From Tyzzerella sp. UBA1042 (GTDB lineage: Bacteria > Bacillota > Clostridia > Lachnospirales > Anaerotignaceae): DNA of 13,851 nucleotides. Shown here piece by piece: positions 7,520-13,112 of this stretch (position 1 is its first letter; each line of letters opens with the position of its first letter). The DNA lies in the NCBI GenBank assembly GCA_002316675.1, contig DCDZ01000014.1:1-13851 (forward strand), read 5' to 3'. A program made the translations under genes and the position numbers. The notes under the pieces were generated by a model. That model saw only the letters and a program-made list of their open reading frames with translations, searched no databases and was not told the origin of the DNA.

Positions 7520-8005
7520 ATGTATTATAGACCGAATCTACCCTATCCTTTTTCCAACTTTGCAGGCTGTGCCCCGGCAAAAGAGCAGCCAGCTTGCGGT
7601 GAAAAACCGAAGGTGCATCCTATCATAACCGAACCGGCTCCCTATAAAGAGCCTTACAAAGAGTGCAAGGAGACGCCCGTTTGTAAAGAACCGCAACGCA
7701 GAGATTCACCCGTTTGCAGAGAGCCCCAAAGCAGGGATTCACCCATTTGCAAGGATATTCCGGAGGGAAGGGCAGCAAAAATTTGTGCAGAGCCTGCGCC
7801 CTGTAAGAAAACGCCCTCCTGCATCGATCCGTGTGCCGAGGTACAGCCCTGCAAGCCCCCGGTTACGGAAAATTGCTGTGTAAAAGAGAAGCAAGGCAGC
7901 ACATTGGCGGCGCAAAATTCTTGTGCTGATTCCTGCGGCGGCTCAAACCAAATTTCCTTTATTCTTGTGCTATTATTTTTATTTGGCATGATGAAAAGCA
8001 ATTGA
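7520..8005 (+). CDS. Cys/Pro-rich repeat protein with hydrophobic C-terminal tail
   Basis: I do not recognise a named family. The 161-residue product has 15 cysteines and many prolines and charged residues. An 11-residue repeat occurs three times at 52-62, 63-73 and 74-84 with the pattern (T/S)-P-(V/I)-C-(K/R)-(E/D)-x-P/Q, and single Cys residues continue at regular spacing to C120. After CADSCGGSNQ, the end is a hydrophobic stretch (ISFILVLLFLFGMM). That tail after a Gly/Cys-rich segment resembles small sporulation and coat proteins of Firmicutes such as the YjcZ type, so a cross-linked spore-surface protein is a reasonable guess but unproven. There is no signal peptide. The ATG at 7520 follows GGAGGT at 6 bases. 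A CATATATTA box upstream (7483-7491) resembles the -10 of late sporulation sigma factors, without a clear -35. An intrinsic terminator lies about 40 bases past the stop. The opposite-strand frame lacks comparable support. Confidence 0.75.
   Translation: MYYRPNLPYPFSNFAGCAPAKEQPACGEKPKVHPIITEPAPYKEPYKECKETPVCKEPQRRDSPVCREPQSRDSPICKDIPEGRAAKICAEPAPCKKTPSCIDPCAEVQPCKPPVTENCCVKEKQGSTLAAQNSCADSCGGSNQISFILVLLFLFGMMKSN
7673..7771 (+). repeat. 33-bp tandem repeat inside the Cys-rich gene, three copies
   Basis: Units at 7673-7705, 7706-7738 and 7739-7771 encode TPVCKEPQRRD, SPVCREPQSRD and SPICKDIPEGR. The first two are close in DNA; the third has diverged in its second half. The pattern suggests expansion by tandem duplication in frame. 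Confidence 0.75.
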
Positions 8006-8043
8006 TGCCATTTTTATGGGGTGCTGGAAAGCAATTCCGTTCC

Positions 8044-8070
8044 GAAGGCTCCTGGCAAGGGGGGCTTTTT
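8044..8070 (+). terminator. Intrinsic terminator of the Cys-rich gene
   Basis: GAAGGCTCCT (8044-8053) pairs with GGGGGCTTTT (8060-8069), including several G-U pairs, around the loop GGCAAG. The stem runs into a TTTTT tract. It begins about 38 bases past the stop codon. Confidence 0.6.
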
Positions 8071-8164
8071 CGTTTGCAGAACGAAATCCCATAAAATGAT
8101 TCTATTTGGAAAATCATCGGTTTACCAAGCCTTTCCGTTATAAAAATAGTTTTGTCTACCGTCC

Positions 8165-8193
8165 GGAGCCCGTAAAATACGGGCTTCTTTTTT
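8165..8193 (+). terminator. Second plus-strand intrinsic terminator
   Basis: GAGCCCGT and ACGGGCTTC form a 9-bp stem with one G-U pair (8165-8173 with 8179-8187), loop AAAAT, followed by TTCTTTTTT. It is a strong terminator shape with no gene directly ahead of it, so it is either a back-up terminator or the end of a small RNA. Confidence 0.65.
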
Positions 8194-8247
8194 AAATTTA
8201 CTTTTCCTATTGACAGGATTCCCTTTTTTGCCGTTTTCAAAGCATAC

Positions 8248-8280
8248 AAAAAGCGGTATTCGCCAAACAGCAAACACCGC
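8248..8280 (-). terminator. Terminator of the helical-protein operon
   Basis: On the minus strand, GCGGT and ACCGC (8276-8280 with 8253-8257) close a hairpin that is followed by TTTTT (8252-8248). It lies about 45 bases past the stop of the 86-residue gene. The stem is short but GC-rich. Confidence 0.5.
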
Positions 8281-8324
8281 CAAGACAATCATGAATTTTA
8301 AAAATCAGGAATTTTTAAAGGAAC

Positions 8325-8585
8325 TCAATACCCAAGCATGGACATCATTTGGATCATTCTCTCCCGCTCTTCCTTGGGTAAGGTTGCGCTCACCGCCGCC
8401 AAAAGTGCCCTTTGCTGTTCCTCCGGCAATTTGCCGCCCTGAGACAAACGTTCCCCATATTCCAGCAATACGTCTAACCGCTCCATTCCTGTCTTGTCAC
8501 GGCTTTTTTCTCCTGCTTCCCGTATCAGGCGCAGCCTTTCTTCTCCCAATGCCTGCAGCTCAGGCATATCCCATTCGTTATTCAT
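8325..8585 (-). CDS. Small helical hypothetical protein, 86 aa
   Basis: I do not recognise this family. The product is 86 residues, highly charged and predicted helical, with no Cys, signal peptide or membrane segment. Residues 60-84 (LLAAVSATLP then KEERERMIQMMSML) resemble the PFL-x2-EE repeat in the upstream gene product: the AV pair, a Leu five residues later (L69), the Glu pair and a later Met all align. Its ATG at 8585 shares bases with the TGA of the upstream gene (ATGA overlap), and AGGAGG sits 7 bases before it, so the two proteins are probably made together in a fixed ratio. Codon use and ribosome sites support it as real. Function is unknown; a scaffold or partner of its neighbour is an inference only. 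Confidence 0.75.
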   Translation of the reverse strand: MNNEWDMPELQALGEERLRLIREAGEKSRDKTGMERLDVLLEYGERLSQGGKLPEEQQRALLAAVSATLPKEERERMIQMMSMLGY

Positions 8586-9064
8586 AATTGCCCCTCCTTG
8601 CGCTCCATAATATTTCTCATTTCCATGATTTTCAGCATGGTGTCGATTTGTCTTTTCTCTTCCGTTGCTAAAAAGGGTCTTACCGCCCGCAGCATATTAT
8701 GCCTGCGATATACAGGATCCTCCTGCTTTTCTCTTGTTTCCAGCTGTGCGCCTTGCGGCTGGGAGCCATCCAGAACCCGCCTTAACTCCATAAAGCGTGC
8801 CACAACAAAAATATTTTTTTGAAATTCCATATCCAAAAACGGTATGGCCGAGAACAATATCTTCTCCCCCTGGGTTGTTCCAAAGGGCGAATCCGGTACG
8901 GCCGTTTCCTTTACTTGAATATCCTGGGGCTTTTGCTCCTCTGTACTGCCAAAAAGACGGCGCATCCGCTCAATTCTTTCAAGCATTTGAAGAGCATCGC
9001 TTCCTTCTCCACCCATCATTTGACTTAAAAGCTTCATTTGATCGCCGTTCATTTTTTCCTCCAT
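8582..9064 (-). CDS. Helical hypothetical protein with internal PFL-MExR repeat, 160 aa
   Basis: I cannot name this family. Two copies of one motif are visible, at residues about 67-98 and 121-153. Both follow PFL-x2-E-x4-I-x4-(R/K)-x-M-E-x-R, each preceded by a short hydrophobic Leu/Ala segment, with a variable Gln/Glu-rich linker at 99-120. The N-terminus (MNGDQMKLLSQMM) is Met-rich and helical. There is no signal peptide or membrane segment, so it is probably cytoplasmic or inside the spore. The reading frame could be extended to a TTG at 9106, but the ATG at 9064 has GGAGGT about 5 bases ahead and is preferred. The gene is first in a two-gene operon with the 86-residue protein (ATGA overlap) and is divergent from the truncated subtilase, with 120 bases between the starts. 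Confidence 0.75.
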   Translation of the reverse strand: MEEKMNGDQMKLLSQMMGGEGSDALQMLERIERMRRLFGSTEEQKPQDIQVKETAVPDSPFGTTQGEKILFSAIPFLDMEFQKNIFVVARFMELRRVLDGSQPQGAQLETREKQEDPVYRRHNMLRAVRPFLATEEKRQIDTMLKIMEMRNIMERKEGQL

Positions 9065-9184
9065 TTTGCACCTCCCCAACAAGCCTTTTAAAAAGATATG
9101 ATGCAAAGAAAGAAAAAATACCTTTGCCTATTCCCAAAAACTTATTCCGACATATTTTAATAGAGAAGAAAGGAGATGTTTTCC
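9065..9184. promoter_or_regulatory. Divergent spacer between helical-protein operon and subtilase fragment
   Basis: It must hold promoters for both directions, but no good TTGACA/TATAAT pair was found. On the plus strand, CATATTTTA (9151-9159) fits the CATANNNTA -10 pattern of late sporulation sigma factors. ACCTTTGCCT (9120-9129) is identical to a segment ahead of the Cys-rich gene (7473-7482). The ribosome site AAAGGAG ends at 9175, 9 bases before the subtilase ATG. Confidence 0.35.
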
Positions 9185-9520
9185 ATGTCTTTTCCAAACT
9201 ATTCGTCCCCAAGAGGCGAAGCCAAAACCTCTCCTGAAATCCCTTTTACAGGAAAAGGAATCGGTATTGCCATCCTTGATACAGGAATCTCTCCCGTTGC
9301 GGACTTCATTTCACCACAAAATAGAATTGCCGCTTTCAAGGATTTTCTCAACGGCAAAAAAGAGCCCTATGATGATAACGGTCACGGCACCCATGTGACG
9401 TATGCATTTCTTTATAAAAGCAAACAAAAACACAACAAAGAAGCCCTTTTTCCCAAAAGAAAGAGGGCTTCTTCAACCTTAAGGCACAGCTATTTCATAG
9501 CCAGCCCTTATCAACCATAA
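9185..9520 (+). pseudogene. Truncated subtilisin-like (S8) serine protease
   Basis: Only the first part of an S8 protease domain is present. GKGIGIAILDTGISP carries the catalytic Asp (D32), and YDDNGHGTHV carries the catalytic His (H67). Intact enzymes continue with an Ala-Gly-rich segment and, about 150 or more residues later, the catalytic Ser in GTSM. Here similarity stops after V71 (9397). The frame runs on for 40 unrelated Lys/Ser-rich residues to a stop at 9518-9520, passing through a terminator hairpin. The ATG at 9185 has AGGAG at 9 bases; an ATG at 9176 overlaps that site and is unlikely. No remnant of the rest was found in any frame up to 9630. The product cannot be an active protease. 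Loss probably came by deletion or insertion at about 9398, next to the TRAP operon. Confidence 0.8.
9438..9473 (-). terminator. Strong hairpin terminator between subtilase remnant and dctM
   Basis: AAGAAGCCCT and AGGGCTTCTT form a perfect 10-bp stem (9438-9447 with 9464-9473), extended inward by T-A and G-U pairs. On the minus strand it is followed by a T-rich run (TTTGTTGTGTTTTTG), so it can end the dctPQM transcript about 157 bases past the dctM stop. The T-tract is weaker on the plus strand. Confidence 0.6.
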
Positions 9521-9629
9521 TAGAACATACAAATTGCCGCAAATAAGATGCATAAGCAATCAAACAAACGACTCTTTATCTTATTTACAAACGTCATATG
9601 TCAAGACTTCCTTTCCGTTCAAAATTTGT

Positions 9630-10919
9630 TTACGACAAAATATTCGGCAGGAACAGGGAGATGGACGGTATGTAGGTAAGGAACATCAATGTAATAATCA
9701 TTAACACCAAGAAGGGTATAATACCCTTTATGACATTATCCAGCGTGGTCTCACCCACCCGCGAGGCGACAAACAAGTTTACGCCCAAAGGAGGGGTAAT
9801 GAAGCCGATTGCCAAGTTTACTACCATAATAATACCAAAGTGCGTTACATCCACGCCCAGTGCCGTTACAACCGGGAAAAGGATGGGTGCCAAAATCATG
9901 ATAGCGCACAGGGTTTCCATAAAACAGCCCACAATGAGCAACAGCACATTGATTAACAGCAGAATAAGTATTTTACTGTCTGTTAAAGATGTAAGGAAAG
10001 TTGCTACGGTTGTAGGGATACGTCCCAAGGTAAGCACCTTGGAGAAACCAGCGGCACAACCAATTACAATTAATATGGTGGCTGTTGTTTCACAGGCATT
10101 TCTTGTAACATTCAGCAGCTGCTTAAAGTCCATCTCTTTATAAACCAGACAGCCGATGATTAAGCTGTAAATTACGGATACGGCCGCCGCTTCTGTTGGC
10201 GTAAAGATACCGCCGTAAATACCGCCTAATATGATGATGGGAGAAAGCAACGCCCACTTTGCATCCCAAGTTTCTTTTAAAGCTCTGTGTACGGTAAAAG
10301 GCTCTGCATCTCCTTGATAGCCCATTTTTCTTGCAAAATAATAGGAATACCCAATCAAAACCAAGCCGATTAAGATACCGGGAATAAAGCCCGCCATAAA
10401 CAGCTTACTTACCGAGCTGTTTGTGGTAACGCTATAAACTACCATGGGGATACTGGGCGGAATGATAACGCCGATGGAGCCCGCCGCAGCAATCAAAGCC
10501 AATACGAACTTTTTATCATAGCCTTTTTGCAGCATGGTAGGTACAACCATACCACCAACGGCCGCAACTGTTGCAGGGCCGGAGCCGGAAATTGCGGCAA
10601 AGAACATACAAACAACTACCGTTACGATAGCCAAGCCGCCCTGGATACGACCAAAATACACACTGGCAACATTCAGCAATCTCTTAGAGATACCGCCGCC
10701 GCCCATCAGCTCTCCGGCAAATACGAAAAACGGAATGGCCATGATGGGGAAGGAGTCTGAACCTGTAACCAAGTTCTGTGTAATAAAACCAAATGTCAAC
10801 TGTTTTGTGTATAAAATATAGGATAATGAAGCAATACCCAAAGAAAAACCGATGGGGACTGTCAAAATCAAAGACACAATCAGTGCGCCAAAAACAACAA
10901 GAGCAATACTACCTGTCAT
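9630..10919 (-). CDS. dctM: TRAP transporter large permease, DctM family
   Basis: This is the large membrane subunit of a tripartite ATP-independent periplasmic (TRAP) transporter, which carries the substrate across the membrane driven by an ion gradient, usually sodium. The 429 residues are almost all hydrophobic, with about 12 membrane segments. Family hallmarks seen are SGSGPATVAAVGG at 111-123, AAGSIGVIIPPSIPMVVYS at about 145-163, GGIFTPTEAAAVSV at about 236-249, and GFITPPLGVNLFVAS near 375. These are the paired re-entrant Pro/Gly-rich loops typical of the fold. The ATG at 10919 overlaps the dctQ stop codon (ATGA), so the two subunits are translationally coupled. It is the last gene of dctPQM. 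Family is certain; the substrate is not deducible, though sugar acids, dicarboxylates and related organic acids are usual. Confidence 0.96.
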   Translation of the reverse strand: MTGSIALVVFGALIVSLILTVPIGFSLGIASLSYILYTKQLTFGFITQNLVTGSDSFPIMAIPFFVFAGELMGGGGISKRLLNVASVYFGRIQGGLAIVTVVVCMFFAAISGSGPATVAAVGGMVVPTMLQKGYDKKFVLALIAAAGSIGVIIPPSIPMVVYSVTTNSSVSKLFMAGFIPGILIGLVLIGYSYYFARKMGYQGDAEPFTVHRALKETWDAKWALLSPIIILGGIYGGIFTPTEAAAVSVIYSLIIGCLVYKEMDFKQLLNVTRNACETTATILIVIGCAAGFSKVLTLGRIPTTVATFLTSLTDSKILILLLINVLLLIVGCFMETLCAIMILAPILFPVVTALGVDVTHFGIIMVVNLAIGFITPPLGVNLFVASRVGETTLDNVIKGIIPFLVLMIITLMFLTYIPSISLFLPNILS

Positions 10920-11404
10920 GCTTCAGCCACCTCCTCATGATTCTTGATCGCTTTGATCTGTCTTCCAATGCATTGCATCTGACGGATGGCCGTTAATACA
11001 AAACCAATCAAGGGTGCTGCATACACATACTGCATGGGTATACGTATAGCAGGAGAAAGCTGACCGCTCCAGGTGATTTTATTGAACACCGTAACTGCCG
11101 TAACCGCAATAAAAATAGAAAAAGCCAATACAATAAGTTCACTTAAAATTTCGATGTACGGTCTTATTTTTTTGGGATAAAGATTGATTGCCGCATCAAT
11201 ACGGATATGCTTTTCACGGCGCGCCGTATAGCTTACTGCAAAATAAATCAGCCAAATAAACATATATCTAGCCAATTCCTCTGACCAAACCAAGGAATTT
11301 TGGAACACATAACGCATGATAACCTGAAAACCGATAACGATACTCATGATAAACATCAAAGGAATGATGAAAAATTCTTCCAAATGATCGTTTAAGAATT
11401 TCAT
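10916..11404 (-). CDS. dctQ: TRAP transporter small permease, DctQ family
   Basis: This is the small membrane subunit that pairs with DctM. It has 162 residues with four predicted membrane segments at roughly 12-34, 47-65, 85-110 and 122-143. The conserved segment VIMRYVFQNSLVWSEELARY (28-47) and the later RREKHIRID (62-70) are typical of DctQ/TRAP small permeases. The ATG at 11404 has GGGGAGAG about 8 bases upstream, and the start lies 20 bases past the dctP stop. Its TGA shares bases with the dctM ATG. Size and gene order (dctP-dctQ-dctM) are standard, and the Q and M subunits are separate rather than fused. Confidence 0.93.
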   Translation of the reverse strand: MKFLNDHLEEFFIIPLMFIMSIVIGFQVIMRYVFQNSLVWSEELARYMFIWLIYFAVSYTARREKHIRIDAAINLYPKKIRPYIEILSELIVLAFSIFIAVTAVTVFNKITWSGQLSPAIRIPMQYVYAAPLIGFVLTAIRQMQCIGRQIKAIKNHEEVAEA

Positions 11405-11424
11405 TTTATTCTCTCCCCTCTTAT

Positions 11425-12561
11425 TTACGAAGCTGACTCTTCAGCGGGAAATTTTGCTTTCGCTCTTTCTACCTCGCTGTACAGTAAATCAATAATTTCC
11501 GGATTGCTAACCTTCTTATATGCCATATCCTTAAGTCCGGCACACGCCGCCTTAAACTCCTCCACCGCTTCGGGTGTCAGATCTGTGTATGTCATACCGG
11601 GAAAATTTTTGATGTTTTCCAAAGCAACTGCTTCGTATTCCGAACATCTTTCACGCTCATATTTTACAGCCTCATCGGAAACACGTAATACGATTTCCTG
11701 CTGTTCCGGTGTCAGACTATCAAATTTTTCCTGACTCATCAAAATAAGATAAGGGGAGTAAATGTGCTTTGTATATGTATAATATTTTTGAACTTCTGTG
11801 AATTTTGACTGCCATGTTAATTCCGCACCATTATCCTGACCGTCTACCGTACGCTGCTGTAATGCAGTAAACAATTCGGTAAATGCCATAGGTGTGGGGT
11901 TTGCCCCATATGCTTGCCACTGGGCCAACTGCAGCTCGTTCTCCATAATACGGATTTTCAAGCCTTTCAGATCCTCTACTTTTTCAACCTTTCTGTCTGA
12001 GGTTGATAGGGTACGGAAAGAGTTTTCCTGGAATTGCAGAAGCTTGAACCCCTTTTCTTCTAAGCCCTCGCCAAGGGTTTGCCCCAAAACGCCGTCCAGA
12101 ACCTCATACACCTGTTGCTTGTTATCATATAACCAAGGAATGTCTAAACAGAAAATATCATTGCTAAAAGATGCTACTGTTGCATTTGTAGCCAATACAA
12201 TATCATAATTCCCAAATTGACAGCCCTCCAGCAATTCACGCTCGCTGCCCAAAACGTTGTCTGTATAAACGTCGCAGCTTAATGTACCGCCGCTTTCTTG
12301 CTCAAGACGCATCTTGAAATATTTTGCCGCATCAATCGTGGCAGGCGCATTGCCCAACGCATAAATAAAACGATAGCAATCCTCCGTCAATTCTACCCCT
12401 GACTCAAAAACATCAGGCTCAACCTTTGCCTCCACAAACCCCTCGGTGACTGCGGGCTCTGTGAAATTTCCCGCTTCCGTTTGGGCAGGTTCTTTCCCAC
12501 AAGCAGTGAGTCCGACTACCATAACTGTTGCCAGTGCAGCAGCTATCCCTCTTGTCAACAT
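11425..12561 (-). CDS. dctP: TRAP transporter solute-binding lipoprotein, DctP family
   Basis: This extracytoplasmic binding protein captures the substrate and delivers it to DctQM. The N-terminus is a lipoprotein signal with hydrophobic residues 5-20 and the lipobox LTAC at 18-21, so Cys21 would be lipidated and anchor the protein outside the membrane. A low-complexity Glu/Thr-rich linker (about 25-55) follows, then the DctP domain. LKGLKIRIMEN holds R204, the position of the conserved substrate-carboxylate Arg, and GANPTPMAFTELFTALQQRTVDGQ (219-242) is the most characteristic stretch. Its 378 residues are normal for the family once the linker is allowed for. The ATG at 12561 has AGGAGG about 7 bases ahead. 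Expression comes from a near-consensus promoter at 12731-12759. The FCD-type regulator encoded divergently is the likely controller. Confidence 0.95.
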   Translation of the reverse strand: MLTRGIAAALATVMVVGLTACGKEPAQTEAGNFTEPAVTEGFVEAKVEPDVFESGVELTEDCYRFIYALGNAPATIDAAKYFKMRLEQESGGTLSCDVYTDNVLGSERELLEGCQFGNYDIVLATNATVASFSNDIFCLDIPWLYDNKQQVYEVLDGVLGQTLGEGLEEKGFKLLQFQENSFRTLSTSDRKVEKVEDLKGLKIRIMENELQLAQWQAYGANPTPMAFTELFTALQQRTVDGQDNGAELTWQSKFTEVQKYYTYTKHIYSPYLILMSQEKFDSLTPEQQEIVLRVSDEAVKYERERCSEYEAVALENIKNFPGMTYTDLTPEAVEEFKAACAGLKDMAYKKVSNPEIIDLLYSEVERAKAKFPAEESAS

Positions 12562-12708
12562 AGATTTCCCTCCTAAGTATTGAATGATTTCTAATTTTCT
12601 CTTCCGAAAACAAAATGTGCCTTCGGATTATCATTTGTAGGGTAGTTGCTTGTAGCCCGGCCGAGGATACAGGATGAAAGCACCATGAATTACACGAAAG
12701 CAATTTGC

Positions 12709-12719
12709 ATGAAATTCAT
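12709..12719. promoter_or_regulatory. Palindrome at the predicted dctP start point
   Basis: ATGAAATTCAT is a perfect palindrome around one central base. It falls about 5-15 bases after the predicted dctP start point (near 12724), a position where a bound repressor would block transcription. It does not fit the GT-N3-AC pattern of FCD regulators, so the binding protein is unknown and the palindrome may be chance. Confidence 0.35.
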
Positions 12720-12730
12720 CGCCTTTTTTA

Positions 12731-12759
12731 ATTATAGATATGTATTTTTCCCAAGTCAA
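12731..12759 (-). promoter_or_regulatory. Sigma-A promoter of dctPQM
   Basis: On the minus strand, TTGACT (12754-12759, 5 of 6 consensus) and TATAAT (12731-12736, perfect) are exactly 17 bases apart. Transcription would start near 12724, leaving an untranslated leader of about 160 bases before dctP. It is the best promoter in the window. Confidence 0.75.
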
Positions 12760-12851
12760 TCCGTAATAAAGACGAATAAAACCATCAAAAATAGTCTTTT
12801 TAGCTGTTTTTTTTATCATTTATTACTGAATTTTAGCATTTCACACTTTTC

Positions 12852-12862
12852 TTGTAGAACAA
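12852..12862. promoter_or_regulatory. Candidate operator for the GntR/FCD regulator
   Basis: TTGT-AGA-ACAA is an 11-bp perfect palindrome with a 3-base centre and fits the T-N-GT-N3-AC-N-A pattern known for FadR/LldR-type operators. It lies about 93 bases upstream of the dctP -35 and about 180 bases upstream of the gntR -10. A related TTGCACAA (12873-12880) is centred two helical turns away. Binding is inferred. Confidence 0.4.
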
Positions 12863-12982
12863 AATAATAGTATTGCACAAAAATAGTATCTAAATTTTGG
12901 AATAACGTGATTTTACAATAACTATAAATGATTCATTTTATAAAATAAAACATTTATTTTTTCTGAACTTTAGAAATTGATT

Positions 12983-13030
12983 AAAAAAGCCCGAAATGTA
13001 CAGGTTCCCTGCGGAAAAAGTAGCTTTTTT
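12983..13030. terminator. Terminator-like inverted repeat ahead of gntR
   Basis: AAAAAAGC (12983-12990) pairs with GCTTTTTT (13023-13030), enclosing CCG/CGG and the small hairpin CAGG-TTC-CCTG (13001-13011). T-runs are present on both strands, as in a bidirectional terminator. It lies just upstream of the gntR -10 box, so it could insulate gntR from upstream transcription or be part of its control. Confidence 0.4.
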
Positions 13031-13043
13031 TACATATTTCCTG

Positions 13044-13049
13044 TATAAT
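13044..13049 (+). promoter_or_regulatory. gntR -10 box
   Basis: This is a perfect TATAAT, preceded directly by TG. No good -35 is found at 16-18 bases (TAGCTT at 17). The start point would be near 13056, giving a leader of about 57 bases. A weak -35 would fit a low-level or regulated gene. Confidence 0.5.
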
Positions 13050-13112
13050 TTAAAATGGGGAAATGATGAAAAGTAATGGTACTTTAATGATGACTAAGGA
13101 TGGGGAACAATT

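Larger units (their letters stand above)
8006..8324. other. Convergent gene-free region with terminators
   Basis: This region lies between the plus-strand Cys-rich gene and the end of the minus-strand two-gene operon. It holds a terminator for the Cys-rich gene (8044-8070), a second plus-strand terminator-like hairpin (8165-8193) with about 95 bases between them, and a minus-strand terminator (8248-8280). A small inverted repeat, ATGATT/AATCAT (8096-8101 with 8112-8117), lies between the two plus-strand hairpins. No ORF here looks real. Confidence 0.6.
12562..13112. promoter_or_regulatory. dctP-gntR divergent control region
   Basis: This 551-base AT-rich region has no convincing gene. From left to right it holds the dctP leader (12562-12724) with a TCCGAA/TTCGGA hairpin (12603-12627) and imperfect repeats, the ATGAAATTCAT palindrome at 12709-12719, the dctP promoter (12731-12759), the candidate operator TTGTAGAACAA (12852-12862) with TTGCACAA 20 bases further on (12873-12880), a very AT-rich stretch (12880-12980), a terminator-like inverted repeat (12983-13030), and the gntR -10 (13044-13049). 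Confidence 0.6.

Noticed and set aside
7654..8001. 115-codon minus-strand frame opposite the Cys-rich gene
   Set aside because: The plus-strand frame has GGAGGT at ideal spacing and a terminator; the minus frame has neither.
8120..8190. TCTACC followed by CCGTAAAAT, recalling a purine riboswitch
   Set aside because: The flanking P1 and P2 stems and the TATGG loop are absent, and no gene follows on that strand; the second part is simply a terminator hairpin.
9065..9106. N-terminal extension of the 160-aa protein to a TTG at 9106
   Set aside because: The ATG at 9064 has an AGGAGG-type site at ideal spacing; the extension covers that site.
9565..9605. TTGACA on the minus strand (9600-9605) just after dctM as a promoter
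   Set aside because: The best -10 (TAAGAT) is only 15 bases away and there is no gene downstream in that direction before the terminator at 9438-9473.
9398..9629. Possible frameshift rather than truncation of the subtilase
   Set aside because: No frame between 9398 and 9629 shows the Gly/Ala-rich segment or the GTSM serine box expected downstream.
12631..12819. 62-codon minus-strand frame upstream of dctP
   Set aside because: It runs across the strong dctP promoter and start point, has no ribosome site and no recognisable content.
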